Part shown: piece after piece, positions 12,115 through 24,574 of the stretch
Numbering within the stretch: position 1 is the first letter of the stretch
Layout of the letters: every line of letters begins with the position of its first letter
Source of the DNA: Trileptium ribeirensis
Lineage: Eukaryota > Nematoda > Enoplea > Enoplida > Thoracostomopsidae
Reading direction: 5' to 3'
Length of the DNA stretch: 64,000 bases
NCBI GenBank assembly: GCA_030248225.1
Contig: JASANE010016068.1
Location: 21,165 to 85,164, forward strand
Made by a program: the position numbers and the translations under genes
Notes under the pieces: model-generated
What the model saw: the letters and a program-made list of their open reading frames with translations, nothing else
Databases searched by the model: none
Told to the model about the DNA's origin: nothing

Positions 12115-12915
12115 GTTAGTTGCAAAAATAATCTTGTATACCAACCAAATAAAACACCATCACGGTTAACGAGCAATCCTTCCAGTTTAGCCGCTTCTTA
12201 AGCTCCGTCTTCGATAGCCGTACCACTTTTATCTTTGGAAGTCTTTAAAAAGATCAAAAACCAACAACGTTTAAAAAATGACATTCACGACCATATTGAG
12301 AATCGAGGTTATGGTGGCAAAAAATAATCTAGTGCACCAACCAAATAAAAAACCCTCACAGTCAACGAGCCATTCTTCCAGTTTAGCCGCTTCTTAAGCT
12401 CCGTCTTCCGATAGCCGCACCGCTTTTATCTTTGGAAGTCTTTAAAAAGATCAAAAAACCAACAACGCTTACACAATGACATTCACGACCATATTGAGAA
12501 TCGAGGTTATGGTGGCAAAAAATAATCTAGTGCACCAACCAAATAAAAACCCTCACAGTCAACGAGCCATTCTTCCAGTTTAGCCGCTTCTTAAGCTCCG
12601 TCTTCCGATAGCCGCACCGCTTTTATCTTTGGAAGTCTTTAAAAAGATCAAAAAACCAACAACGCTTACACAATGACATTCACGACCATATTGAGAATCG
12701 AGGTTATGGTGGCAAAAAATAATCTAGTGCACCAACCAAATAAAAAACCCTCACAGTCAACGAGCCATTCTTCCAGTTTAGCCGCTTCTTAAGCTCCGTC
12801 TTCCGATAGCCGCACCGCTTTTATCTTTGGAAGTCTTTAAAAAGATCAAAAAACCAACAACGCTTACACAATGACATTCACGACCATATTGAGAATCGAG
12901 GTTATGGCGGCAAAA
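12115..12915. repeat. 197-bp tandem array, four units
   Basis: Units are anchored on 'gccgcttcttaagctccgtc' at 12190, 12386, 12583 and 12781 (spacings 196, 197 and 198 bp), with a partial diverged unit on the left from about 12115. The three right-hand units are almost identical. The array ends where 'atggtggcaaaaaa' changes to 'atggcggcaaaaaa' and the sequence diverges. No frame stays open across a whole unit. Confidence 0.9.
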
Positions 12916-13769
12916 AAACACGACCATCATAAAGCCGCAACACCCGAAACAACACATACTATAAATAATGATCTAAGTGGTTTTCTTGTTGTTGTCGTTG
13001 GCATGTGTGTTTGCGTGAAAGAAAGACATGAAGAAAACAACTTTTGTACGACTTCTGTTGTTGTTGTTACTGCAGAAATAAGAACCGCTTGGTGTATCAA
13101 GTGAGTGAAGGCAAAGATAGCCGTGCTTAAGAGCAAAGATTTCGACCGCGTAAGCGTGGTAACGGAACGAGCAATAAGGATTACAGGTAAGATTAGGAGC
13201 AGAGCTAGCCGTGTAATATTGAAGAACGTAGTGATGAAAATTTACATCAACGGATTGTAGTTGCAAACTACCAAATAACAGTCGCCATTGCGGATACCAG
13301 TGTAGATACACAGCGATAGAAGGCTACGTCGTTCTCAAAGGCGGATACCACAAATAAATGGTCCATCATCAGTTTCATTAAAGTGACAGCGCCGTGACAG
13401 GTTGTAGGTGTAACTACGGTCTTTGTCGGTAGCTTGACCTTGTATGACTTAAATAGTAAAAGTACTTGGCGAAAATCATATAACTCGAAAACAAAAAATA
13501 GCATTACTCTCAAAATATTGATCTTCACGCGATGTATTAAATCCGTTTAGCATACACTTTTTGAAGTTTTGCACTGTATTAATGTAAACACAAAAATTCT
13601 AGTTGCAACATCAATTCCCGAGAACCTTTACCCTTTCTGTTCTTATATTGACGCATTTGCCGCAACGTAACCTGCGTGACAAGACGATTGTCGAGTTTGT
13701 CGTTCGCCGTGCGTTTTGTTGTTATTTGTTTTGCTTTGTGTAATTCCTTAAAGAATCCAGCAACAGCTT
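12916..13769. other. Unassigned sequence with short GTT/CAA runs
   Basis: Short 'gttgttgtt' runs occur near 12985 and 13057. Overlapping open frames on both strands show no recognisable protein. Confidence 0.4.
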
Positions 13770-13842
13770 CTAAATAGTATAATGGCTTGCGTACGACACT
13801 TGCACCTGAGCGATCCAGGTTCAATCCGCGTTGGAGAAAACG
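13770..13842 (+). mobile_element. tRNA-derived SINE head (pseudo-tRNA)
   Basis: The sequence has an RNA polymerase III A-box-like element ('tagtataatggc', with a D-stem that can pair) and a B-box-like element ('ggttcaatcc') at tRNA-like spacing. The T-stem does not pair, so it is not a working tRNA. The B-box region ('atccaggttcaatccgc') is identical to that of the minus-strand element at 16679-16758, which indicates a related SINE family. Confidence 0.5.
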
Positions 13843-14435
13843 TTTGTTCAAGATGGTACGAAATACTCTTTTGGTTTAAGAACGATTTGTGTACAATCAA
13901 AGAGCTATTAAAAATTGTGCGTGAGTCCACTTTAGGTGCGTACACCAATGTTCTTTTGTCAAAATTATGAACTACATCGTTTGCGTTAATATTTATGCCT
14001 TCAGCATTTACATTTGATTGAACGCGAACAAGGGCTCTGCGAAGTATATTTCTCCATTTCGTACGGCTGTCCGTGTTCACCAAATGAGATGCCGATTCGG
14101 ACAACTATGATCGCGGTCTATGTGAGTATGGTAGTATACCAAAAACGGGATTGGTAATACCGTTTTCCCGTCTACGTGGTCAGAAAAATACAATACTAAA
14201 TCACAAAACTGCGACCGTCAACAACACCTACATAAAGCTATATCACAATTCTTTGATGGCGTACATAAGGGAAAGTCTTTGTTCAAGTACATTCATCGCG
14301 TTTAGTATCCTGAAATGAGTTGACAAAAACAACCCAGGTGTACGCACCGAAAGTGGACTCATGCATAGGAACACGAGTTCTTTTATCTGCAACATCGTAG
14401 CAACTAAACAAAATTAGAAAAATCCAAGGCAAGTC
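13843..14435. repeat. Short repeated segment present in opposite orientations
   Basis: A 26-bp segment at 13921-13946 reappears inverted at 14337-14362 (24 of 26 matching). In both places it is followed, in the same plus-strand orientation, by 'gttctttt.tc' and then 'acatcg'. A minus-strand open frame of 118 codons (14104-13748) overlaps the left copy and the SINE head; its sequence is not recognised and it is not called a gene. Confidence 0.55.
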
Positions 14436-14459
14436 TACACGTTAAAATTTTAACGTGTA
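14436..14459. repeat. Perfect 24-bp palindrome
   Basis: The sequence reads the same on both strands from 14436 to 14459. Its right half is 'attttaacgtgta'. It could form a short cruciform or bind a dimeric protein; nothing nearby supports a particular role. Confidence 0.8.
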
Positions 14460-15226
14460 AAAGAACTATTCAAATATACAAACATTTGAAAAACAAATTA
14501 TTATCAGAGCAATATTGAAAAGTTTCGATCCACAACTTAATTAAATATTGCTAAATAGAGCAACAAATTTTGGAGTATTGCAGTTTGTCACATTTTTTCG
14601 TACAAATGGCACCTGAATTTATATCAGATTTTATCCAAAGTTTGGTGGGCTAAAAATATGAACGTGTGAGCGAACATATAACCTAAACTATATATAGTTT
14701 AACAAAATCAAAAGATCGTAGTTGGTACTTGGTCACATGCTGATATTTACGTATTTTGCACACAAAAAATATGTCCAGACAAATTTCCAACATTATGGGT
14801 TTAAAAAAACCAACCGTCGGCTAAATAGTGGGACATTGTTCCGGGATGAACCGGGTACGTTGGGGAGCTAAATCTGAAATTTTTAGAAACTAGGTATTTT
14901 GCTGTTTTCCCAATATTGGCTAATTTTCGCTGGTTTTTGATAAAAAATTTTCAACAGCTAATGCTAATCTGTGCCAATTTTTCTGTATTTGTAACAAATC
15001 CCCTAAAATTTTCCAGGAATGGGCGTGGCGGTAGGGTATGGTTTAGAAGATGAGGGGTTCCGAGCTTCGATGAGTGATCCTTTTGTGGACACCTATAGAA
15101 TTGACAACGCAAAACAAAGTAAAATAATTTTGTTAAATGTAAATGTGATCACAAATAACTGAACCAGAAGAAATATTACACGCTGCCAACGATTATTACA
15201 AAGATGGTTACCGTAGTGTGTTTTCA
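14460..15226. other. Unassigned AT-rich sequence
   Basis: No gene or clear repeat was recognised before the 29-bp minisatellite. Confidence 0.45.
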
Positions 15227-15716
15227 GGTCTGCAGTCTATATATAAAACCGGTCAGCTCTGCAGTCTATATATAAAACCGGTCAGGTCTGCAGTCTATAT
15301 ATAAAACCGGTCAGGTCTGCAGTCTATATATAAAACCGGTCAGGTCTACAGTCTATATATAAAACCGGTCAGGTCTGCAGTCTATATATAAAACCGGTCA
15401 GGTCTGCAGTCTATATATAAAACCGGTCAGGTCTGCAGTCTATATATAAAACCGGTCAGGTCTGCAGTCTATATATAAAACCGGTCAGGTCTGCAGTCTA
15501 TATATAAAACCGGTCAGGTCTGCAGTCTATATAAAACCGGTCAGGTCTGCAGTCTATATATAAAACCGGTCAGGTCTGCAGTCTATATATAAAACCGGTC
15601 AGGTCTGCAGTCTATATATAAAACCGGTCAGGTCTGCAGTCTATATATAAAACCGGTCAGGTCTGCAGTCTATATATAAAACCGGTCAGGTCTGCAGTCT
15701 ATATATAAAACCGGTA
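15227..15716. repeat. 29-bp minisatellite, about 17 units
   Basis: Near-perfect units contain 'ggtctgcagtctatata' followed by 'taaaaccggtca'. Variation is slight: one unit lacks 2 bp (near 15530), one reads 'ctacag', and the first junction reads 'cagctctgc'. Each unit contains two 6-bp palindromes (ctgcag and accggt) and a TATATAAA string. Such homogeneity implies recent expansion. Confidence 0.95.
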
Positions 15717-16678
15717 CCAGGAGGCCTTCTGTGCTTCAATATATCATGACTCAGTGCTATGAACACAGATAAAATTAAAAACTGCAGTTGGCGAAATATA
15801 TAATACCCCCAACATTCCTAAGTTGTGGTTTTCGTCATTAATCAACGTGTTAAACGACAAAATCACAAATGGCTGTAAATGAATGGTAAGCTACAATTAT
15901 AGCAAGAAATAATCTATCTAAATGTATGGAAAACCTCTTTAGATCAGCTTCTTATTCATTCTTAATCAATGGTTGTAATAATAATTGTACTACTTTGTTG
16001 TCTACTACTACAATTTTGATCACAAAATGTCGCAACTAATTAGAATTCGCTCTGATTGATAATTATATATATACGTATAAATCTAATAATAATTATTTAA
16101 GCTAATCGAAGCCGGTGCTTTGAAAAAAGAACAATCATGCATTGTATATATACGCAATTATAATATAGACAGACACAAAACAAGAGTTTCGAGATGGGAA
16201 ATTATTAAATTTTCAAGTGGAACGGACGGACGGACAGTCCCAAAATTTAATAAATTTAGTAGATTAAAACCGTTGTGATTACTACAGAACATCAATGATT
16301 TTGAAAAATTAAGATTATCGAGTTGTATCAAAATTTGCTAGTACTAAGATATTATAATGATTAAATTTGATTCACAAATTATATATATTTGGAAAAACCA
16401 GCTTTGTACTAACAGCAAAATGGTGTACTGTACCAAAAAATTAATGTATAAAAATAAAAATCAAATCACAAAAGTCATGCTACTGGCTACAATTCTTGAT
16501 ATCAGATTCAAAAATTGAAGCAGATATAACTGACAAAAGTTTGCTCACCCATTTTGTTCTAATATTTTTATTTCTGATACAGCCTCAGTCGGTAATCATT
16601 GACATATGTGTCGAGCTTGTTATAATGAACTTAACCTGTTTCCAACCAAATTAATGTGTATTTCGTACAATGTTGAAT
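15717..16678. other. Unassigned AT-rich sequence
   Basis: No exon was recognised. A short 'cggacgga' repeat lies near 16225. Confidence 0.45.
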
Positions 16679-16758
16679 AAAGTTTGACCGCAACGGCGGA
16701 TTGAACCTGGATTCTTTGGCCGCGGGCCTCGTGCGCTAGCCACTACGCCATTCGGAAG
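16679..16758 (-). mobile_element. tRNA-derived SINE head (pseudo-tRNA)
   Basis: On the minus strand the sequence has a near-canonical A box ('tggcgtagtgg') with a D-stem that pairs (GCGT with GCGC), then a B box ('ggttcaatcc'). Position 33 of the anticodon loop is C rather than the invariant U, and the T-stem and acceptor stem do not pair. It is therefore a tRNA-derived retroposon head or pseudogene. The B-box region matches that at 13811-13830. Confidence 0.55.
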
Positions 16759-19745
16759 GCGAATAATGACGCAAGTACGAACGCACGACCTAGGCGAGGC
16801 AGGCAAGCTCTGTTATCGCATCACTTTACAATGTACACTGCATCAAATATGTTGAACTATACGTAAAACGATTAATGCTTCATTCAAATCACCCTTACAT
16901 TGGCTCTCTGGTACTAGTATGCGCTTGGTTGAAAACTTATTTGTTGTGGCGGTTATTAATGCTTGTGGTCTTAACCATGTTATGTAATTAGGGAAACTTG
17001 TGTAAGATCGCGACATACCTCGGCTGATTAAACGTACACAGCGAAAGTGTATACAGTTGCTTGACCTAGAGCCAATATCGATCAATATTTTTTGACAAAT
17101 ATTACCCAACAATAATCAGTATATAACTATTTGTTACAAAACTGCCAAACGTTTTTAAATATATATTCAATGTATAAGTGGCATCGTAACATTGAAAGAA
17201 TCCTTCGTAAAAACTGTATTCGGCTAATGTATTAGACTGACAATATAGACGTCAGCCTAACTTCATACTAGCTCTAATATTATAGCGCAAGACCAAACCT
17301 ACAAAACACACCAGGGATATAAAATTTAAAAATTTAATTTTTAGTCCATAAATTTACCTTCATTCAACCTTGATTCCATTAGTAAACTAAACGTTTTGTG
17401 GTATTTAATAATATAAACTGCAATATCTTAGTCGGTAGTGTGGTAAATCTCAGTTATCTTACTTGTCAATTTAAACACTCTGTATAATTAGATAAATTGA
17501 TCAAAGTTCAACTTTGCTTCACTCAAATAATATCAGACGACTCAGTATCTTCAATATTCTGAGTTGAGCAACGACATAATAACGTATTTCACGGGGAATT
17601 AGGGGAGGGTATCAAAAATTCATTCTGAAACTCATCTGCTGAACAAACAAATTGCTAGTTGTTATCATGCCCCTTCCTTTAGTTTCAAAACGCAAGCGCT
17701 ATCTGGCCGTGAAAGGAAAGCTAAATAGGAATAAAATTTCATCAAAATAATTTGAAAAATATATTTGTGATGAGTGGCAATATTGATTGGTGAAATAATT
17801 ACACAAATTTGTTAATGACCAACCTCCAGTAAGATCATTACTGCCTTCAGAGAGCTAATTAAAACAAATTTTAGACTTAAAACAAAGTTTTGCTGTTCAG
17901 AACAAACCTTTTTTGAAGCTTGCAGTGTTTTTGTCCTAATCGATTTTTTTTTAAAATAATATAAATTTTCGTCGGTCGACTTTTCATACAATGATGGTGA
18001 TCTTGCTGTCATTCTACTTGCTTCTAATTTTTATGTACATACATATTCATTTTTTATAGTTACATTGCTGGTATTTGTTACAACGAGTGACGGTAGGACG
18101 TTGCCTAAGTTTTGAGCATGCTATGAGACCACATCTCCATTTATCTGATCTCACCATCTGATGCAAAATTCGATATGCCATCGTTAATATTACGTTGTAT
18201 ATTATAATAATATAATTAATTATATATTAGGTTAGTATTATAATTCTTTACGATGCGATTGGTTAATAAACATATTTGGTGTTATATATAAACTTGTCAA
18301 GCAAATATGGCAAATATCCTCGGAATATGGCGAATATTTCATGGTCACATTTTTGGTGTGAATTTTGTTATATAAAAGTAGTCAATATTGATTCAAATTG
18401 AAAAATTTCATTGCTGTTTATAATAAAAGATAGTTGTTATATCCGCGTTGCCACAAAAGTGACACTGTCGGAAACAAAGCCAAGATACAGGAAACAAAGC
18501 CAAGAAGTGTGCACGTGGCCGCTTATGCAATGCAGGTCCAAGTTGACTGTTATAGTAGTTTATTTGTGATTCAAATAAGTTTCAAACGGACAAACTCCTG
18601 GGTCGACCGCTAGTATTTTTAAAAACAGCCTAACGGAAAAATATTGTTCTTCGAAAAAGGGCTGCAATTTGATTTGCAGTATTTAAAGCTGCAAAATCCG
18701 AGCTGGCAGTGTAGAATAGAGTAATTAAAACAGTTAAAATAAGCTTAACTTAAAAATGTCGAAAGGCAGGTCCATTTTTGTACAGACATCAATCATATCC
18801 GGTTGGGGTTGGCTCTAAATATTTAAACAAAGCTCCACATAAATCATTCCAAAATTATGGATTGACAGCGAATATAATTTATACGTATATATAATAAAAT
18901 AGATACGTAATAAAGCATTTGGCACATAATTGCAAAAAAATCAAGCTTCATGACATGAGCGATTGTAATAGCTAAATACAGGACAATAATAATTTACAAT
19001 GTCAAATTTGACTCTCTACAAAAGCGAATTTCGACTAAAAATATCTGAAATACTGAGTTTTTATGGCTCAACATCCCGAGTTAAGCTTTCGGTTTTAGGG
19101 CATTTATTTGACACAGCTAAACATACTGTCTTATAATCATGACAGTTCATGAATATTTCATATATATTCTTATTATACTAAGACATTTTTTTGACAATTT
19201 ATATATTTTATACACATAATAATAGTATTATAAATATATTATTGTCTAGGCCAAATGATGCAAAAATTGTATGACAGCTAGCCAGCACAGTAGCCCATCC
19301 ACGGTAACGGGCTAACCCGCAAGTAGTGTGAAAACTCGTACGTTCAACATCCTGGGTGTTCTGCAATGCGCGCTGTTGTCGAAATGACTAGACGGTTGCG
19401 CATATTTAGGGCCATCAAAACACACAGTGGCCATATTTAGCGAATGATGTCCTGAATACTTTGTGGTTCTTTTTAGTGCGCCCTATTGAAATGGCTAGCT
19501 GATTTCCTTTACCTTTATTGATCATCGAAAGGAACAAATTGTTCCCGTTATTAAGAACTGTTTAAAACAGTGATAGTTGGCGTCCTTTAGTGGCTGCTGC
19601 TAAAATAACTACGTTAGTAGGGATCCGTTCAAAAAAATAAGCGATCTGTCCTGTAGCAAAGTTTATGAATTGTATTGTTTTCTGATTTTTATATCATAAG
19701 TAAGTTTTGATAAATTTGTATTTCAATAACTTGTCCACCACAGAC
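16759..19745. other. Unassigned AT-rich sequence
   Basis: No coding exon, RNA gene or tandem array was recognised. If the minus-strand gene ending its visible model at 21258 continues, further exons could lie here, but none with a recognisable microtubule-binding motif was found by eye. Confidence 0.4.
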
Positions 19746-20112
19746 TGGGCTTGAGCATAGGTTGATGCAAAAGGTTCACGATAGGCTTTATTATAGGTTC
19801 AAGCAGATGGTGCGCCATTGCGCTTGAGTATAGGTTAAAGCAGAAGGTTCATCATTGCGCTTGATCATAGGTCGAAACAGATGGTCCGCCGTTGCGTTTG
19901 ACCATAGGTTCAATCAAGCAGATGGTGCGCCATTGGGCTTGATTATAGGTTAAAGCAGATGGTCCACCATTGGGCTTGATCATAGGTTGAAGCAGATGGT
20001 CCGCCGTTGCGTTTGGTCATAGGTTCAATCAGATGGTGCGCCATTGGGCTTGATTATAGGTTCAAGCAGATGGTTTGCCATCGGGCTTGATCATTGGTTA
20101 AAGCAGATGGTG
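19746..20112. repeat. Imperfect minisatellite, about 37-bp unit
   Basis: About nine to ten imperfect units occur with the core 'gcttgatcataggtt', then 'aagcagatggt', then 'gccattgg'. Units vary in length and sequence. A short 'gatt' microsatellite follows near 20145-20168. Confidence 0.85.
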
Positions 20113-20169
20113 TGGCTAAGAGGGATGTGTTATAGAACAGACACTGATTGATTGATTGATCGATTGAGC

Positions 20170-21255
20170 GATTTTTATATTTGAATGATATATTTATTTA
20201 TTTAAAGTGGCTTTCATATTTGAAATGGATCGAGCGTAGCAAGCGGAGATTCCTCAAATAGCGCATAATTGTGCAAAAAATTTTTTTGTCCGTTTGTGGT
20301 CCCTTTATTATATATTTTTCATTTGACAAGTATTGCAACACAGTTATGCACCCAGGTTTGTGTTTGTGCTGCTTAAAAAGATTCCCTACTTAAATTATCA
20401 CTAAACCGATACAAATTGGAGACTTGCTAATTTAAGTCGCTTACAGTCACCTAACATATAAGGTTGTAACTCTTGTCAAAAGCATCCTATAGAAAAATGA
20501 AGACCATCATTTTTATTTAAGCTTAGGTACAACTTAGCATTTTTGCATGGTTTGGCAGAACAGCCATGTTTGAGTTATTTGTCAAAGTTTCAAAATACCA
20601 AAAAAACCTGAAAATTTCAAAATTTTGAGAAAGTTTAGTGCCTCTTGGAGATTACCGATCAGAGTACAGGATTACCCAACCTGTCAAACACATTGGTTGC
20701 ATCGTTTTAATTCTATATTGGGTATGCTAATAACCCTACAAGACTGTGTCGGAGCTAAATTTGATAAAATTTGGCACCAAAAACAGTAAATTTTTCTACC
20801 TTTTCAATATAGATCTATGTCGGTGACTCGCATGTAGGTATAGGTTTTCGAGGTTGCTGAATACGGTAAAGCCCAATTGCATTTGCATGGTATGCATAAA
20901 ATAACTTAAGTGATCGAGGCCTACACTGTAAAAATCACTATCCAAAGTATAATTATTTTTAAAATGTAATTTTTGAAAATGTCAACATTTTTCGTGTTTT
21001 TGTTTGACAATTGGCGGATGAAATAAACAGTTTTGGGGGTTTCATGTGTGGTAAAAATGACTGTAGCGATGTCGTTAATACATTGTTGGTGTATCGTTGT
21101 GGTTGTGAGAATTTAAAGACCTGAATTTGGTACCTTACAATAGTAATTAAACGCGCATTAACCACATTCGATCCACAACTAGATTATTTGTACGAGCAAC
21201 TAGAATATATTAATGTTTACATTGGAAAATGCTACATCGGAACACTGCAATTCTT
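20170..21255. other. Unassigned; probably intron or 3' part of the minus-strand gene
   Basis: No exon was recognised. Because the last visible exon ends with a good donor site at 21257-21256, this stretch is inferred to be intronic. Confidence 0.4.
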
Positions 21256-21257
21256 AC

Positions 21258-21300
21258 CCGGTGTTGACTTGGAACCAGCTGCTGGCGTCGTCGGTGTCTT
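21258..21300 (-). CDS. Exon 5 of the tau/MAP2/MAP4-like (?) gene
   Basis: This 43-nt exon is flanked by a strong acceptor ('ctgttttcag') and donor ('gtaag'). It encodes KTPTTPAAGSKSTPG, the last residue being split by the next intron. It enters in phase 0, which matches the end of the exon at 24462, and leaves in phase 1. Thr-Pro and Ser-Pro repeats of this kind occur in the proline-rich region of tau and MAP2, but such low-complexity sequence cannot establish homology. The following exon was not found. Confidence 0.6.
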
Positions 21301-21803
21301 CTGAAAACAGTGAGAAAACACACAAAACATCGATACAATAGTTAAAATCGATTAAATATTCACCTATATGTATGCAACTAAATAAAAACTCAAACTATAC
21401 TTTAAAAAATATATGGTAAGTTACATTTTTATTTGCTGCAAATACCACAATGAGTTTCAAAATAAACTAATAGCCCAAGTGAAAATTTTTGTAGAACGGT
21501 ACACAGGGTGATTAACTTTCGTGTGCCTTTTAAGTTTCCAGCAATCAATCGATATTTTTATACTTATAGTTAGTTATACTTTATTGATAGTCACAAATTA
21601 TTTTATGGTTTATAAACAAAAATATGAACCAATGTAAAATATTTTAATGACATACCAATACAATATATCAAAAAGGGAGCAAAAAGGTTCAAACATGTGA
21701 TAATTCCATGGAAAATTAAAATTTCGGTTCAGCTAGATAAAAGTATATAATGTTTCGTGGATAAACAGGCATGAATTCCTGCAGTTAGGTAATATAAATG
21801 TCC

Positions 21804-23592
21804 GCAGACATTACTTTTAGCAGAAATTTCTTGACATAAATGAGCATTTGAATCATTAAATATTAAATAATAATTTGTTTGTGTTCCAATATTACCATTT
21901 GTTATAATATAATCTATTAATCTATTGCGTTGTAATTCTATTAACACGATAGCAGCAACGTAAAATTAAGTCAAGTTACATCTATAAATTAAAATATAAT
22001 TGTGCAGTCATTACTTTTAGCAGAAATTTCTTGACATAAACGAGCATTTGAATCATTAAATATTAAATAATAATTTGTTTGTGTTCCAATATTACCATTT
22101 GTTATAATATAATCTATTGATATTGCGTTGTAATTCTATTAACGCGATATCAGCAACGTAAAATTAAGTCAAGTTACATCTATAAATTAAAATATAATTG
22201 TGCAGTCATTACTTTTAGCAGAAATTTCTTGACATAAACGAGCATTTGAATCATTAAATATTAAATAATAATTTGTTTGTGTTCCAATATTACCATTTGT
22301 TATAATATAATCTATTAATCTATTGCGTTGTAATTCTATTAACACGATAGCAGCAACGTAAAATTAAGTCAAGTTACATCTATAAATTAAAATATAATTG
22401 TGCAGTCATTACCTTTAGCAGAAATTTCTTGACATAAACGAGCATTTGAATCATTAAATATTAAATAATAATTTGTTTGTGTTCCAATATTACCATTTGT
22501 TATAATATAATCTATTAATATTGCGTTGTAATTCTATTAACACGATAGCAGCAACGTAAAATTAAGTCAGGTTACATCTATAAATTAAAATATAATTGTG
22601 CAGTCATTACTTTTAGCAGAAATTTCTTGACATAAACGAGCATTTGAATCATTAAATATTAAATAATAATTTGTTTGTGTTCCAATATTACCATTTGTTA
22701 TAATATAATCTATTAATATTGCGTTGTAATTCTATTAACACGATATCAGCAACGTAAAATTAAGTCAAGTTACATCTATAAATTAAAATATAATTGTGCA
22801 GTCATTACTTTTAGCAGAAATTTCTTGACATAAACGAGCATTTGAATCATTAAATATTAAATAATAATTTGTTTGTGTTCCAATATTACCATTTGTTATA
22901 ATATAATCTATTAATCTATTGCGTTGTAATTCTATTAACACGATAGCAGCAACGTAAAATTAAGTCAGGTTACATCTATAAATTAAAATATAATTGTGCA
23001 GTCATTACTTTTAGCAGAAATTTCTTGACATAAACGAGCATTTGAATCATTAAATATTAAATAATAATTTGTTTGTGTTCCAATATTACCATTTGTTATA
23101 ATATAATCTGTTAATATTGCGTTGTAATTCTATTAACACGATATCAGCAACGTAAAATTAAGTCAAGTTACATCTATAAATTAAAATATAATTGTGCAGT
23201 CATTACTTTTAGCAGAAATTTCTTGACGTAAACGAGCATTTGAATCATTAAATATTAAATAATAATTTGTTTGTGTTCCAATATTACCATTTGTTATAAT
23301 ATAATCTATTAATATTGCGTTGTAATTCTATTAACACGATAGCAGCAACGTAAAATTAGGTCAAGTTACATCTATAAATTAAAATATAATTGTGCAGTCA
23401 TTACTTTTAGCAGAAATTTCTTGACGTAAACGAGCATTTGAATCATTAAATATTAAATAATAATTTGTTTGTGTTCCAATATTACCATTTGTTATAATAT
23501 AATCTATTAATATTGCGTTGTAATTCTATTAACACGATAGCAGCAACGTAAAATTAAGTCAAGTTACATCTATAAATTAAAATATAATTGTA
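21804..23592. repeat. 198-bp satellite array, nine units, inside an intron
   Basis: Units are anchored on 'gcagtcattac' (first unit 'gcagacattac') at 21804, 22004, 22202, 22402, 22600, 22799, 22999, 23197 and 23394. Spacing is 197-200 bp. Units are very AT-rich and nearly identical, differing by single bases and by presence or absence of a short 'ctatt' insertion. No frame stays open. The array lies between the gene's exons at 24462 and 21300, so it is intronic if the gene model is right. Confidence 0.95.
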
Positions 23593-23768
23593 AACTATTA
23601 CAAAAAGTTTGATAACAATTTCATAGCAGTCAATCTGTGATGAAACAGAATCTTCATGATGTTTACTCAGTGCATAAGATCCTATTGGTTAACAGCAATA
23701 TATATGCAGTGAAATTAAAATCGCTACTAAATCGGATAGTAGATTTTTAGCATTGAGTTGACACTTAC

Positions 23769-23795
23769 CTTGGTAACTAAAGCTTTGATGTTCAC
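23769..23795 (-). CDS. Possible 27-nt microexon of the same gene
   Basis: A strong donor ('AAG|gtaagtgt') follows nine codons reading VNIKALVTK. Its length and phase (0 to 0) would let it be skipped or included between the exons at 24462 and 21300 without changing frame. The acceptor ('aacgag') has no pyrimidine tract, so this is only a candidate. Confidence 0.2.
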
Positions 23796-24461
23796 CTCGT
23801 TACGCCTATTACCCGGTTACTTGCGTGCGTTTCGTTAGCGCTTTATTGTTTTTGTTTAGACTCATATTTCGAACATTTATAAAGAGATATCAACAATAAC
23901 TTTTCTATGAATTTTTGACATGAAAAAGAAATATAGTCATTAAATATATAGAATTTGGAGCTTTACCTCTGACCTATATAGGTTAGCAACCACAGCTTCT
24001 CTCACGAGAGACTTTACGGTGTTTCACCAAATATTGGCTAATCAAAAAAGTTTTAGTTTATAACAGGTTTAGTCAACAAATATATTGTCATTTAGTTAGC
24101 ATGAATTCGTCTGATGTCACTCTTGTCGGAACAGGACTGGTTGTCGTAGATTAAATTATTGTTTGAGTAGCTAATATCACGGACAATCCCCGGCCAGAAT
24201 TACAACGATTCCTGTTCGGTTTTATCGCATCTGATCTTCTTAGGCTTAATGCGGAGGTAAACTGAACGCGAAATAATGAATTGGCCATCGATCCGTTTTC
24301 CCAAGGCACAAACTGCCCAGGCTCAGATTATCTTATAACGGCTGTTAAAACCCATTTATACTATAAATTTATAGCAGTCGAATTGTTTTCAGAGATATTT
24401 TAGGCTATGGTACATCTAGGAAAACACAATATGACATAATTATGTGTAGAATTTTCTTTAC

Positions 24462-24574
24462 CTTAGCGACGGCAGGGCTTCTAATCGATGTCACAGGGCC
24501 AGGTTTTGCAGGATGGCTCTTCGGTTTGGATGAGGCTTTTGTCTGCGGTGTATTGGTGATAGGAACAGGTTTTT
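24462..24574 (-). CDS. Exon 4 of the tau/MAP2/MAP4-like (?) gene
   Basis: This 113-nt exon sits between acceptor 'gcttcag' and donor 'aag|gtaaag'. It enters with two bases that complete a Lys codon begun by the previous exon (phase 1) and ends in phase 0. It encodes KPVPITNTPQTKASS followed by KPKSHPAKPGPVTSIRSPAV. The segment is basic and rich in Pro, Ser and Thr. Its composition and position after an acidic region match the proline-rich, microtubule-flanking part of tau/MAP2/MAP4 proteins; the family assignment remains an inference. Confidence 0.7.

Noticed and set aside
13748..14104. 118-codon minus-strand frame as a gene
   Set aside because: It runs through an antisense SINE head and the flipped repeat; no family was recognised.
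16679..16758. A functional tRNA gene on the minus strand
   Set aside because: The A and B boxes are good, but the T-stem and acceptor stem do not pair and U33 is missing; a related copy at 13770 supports a SINE.
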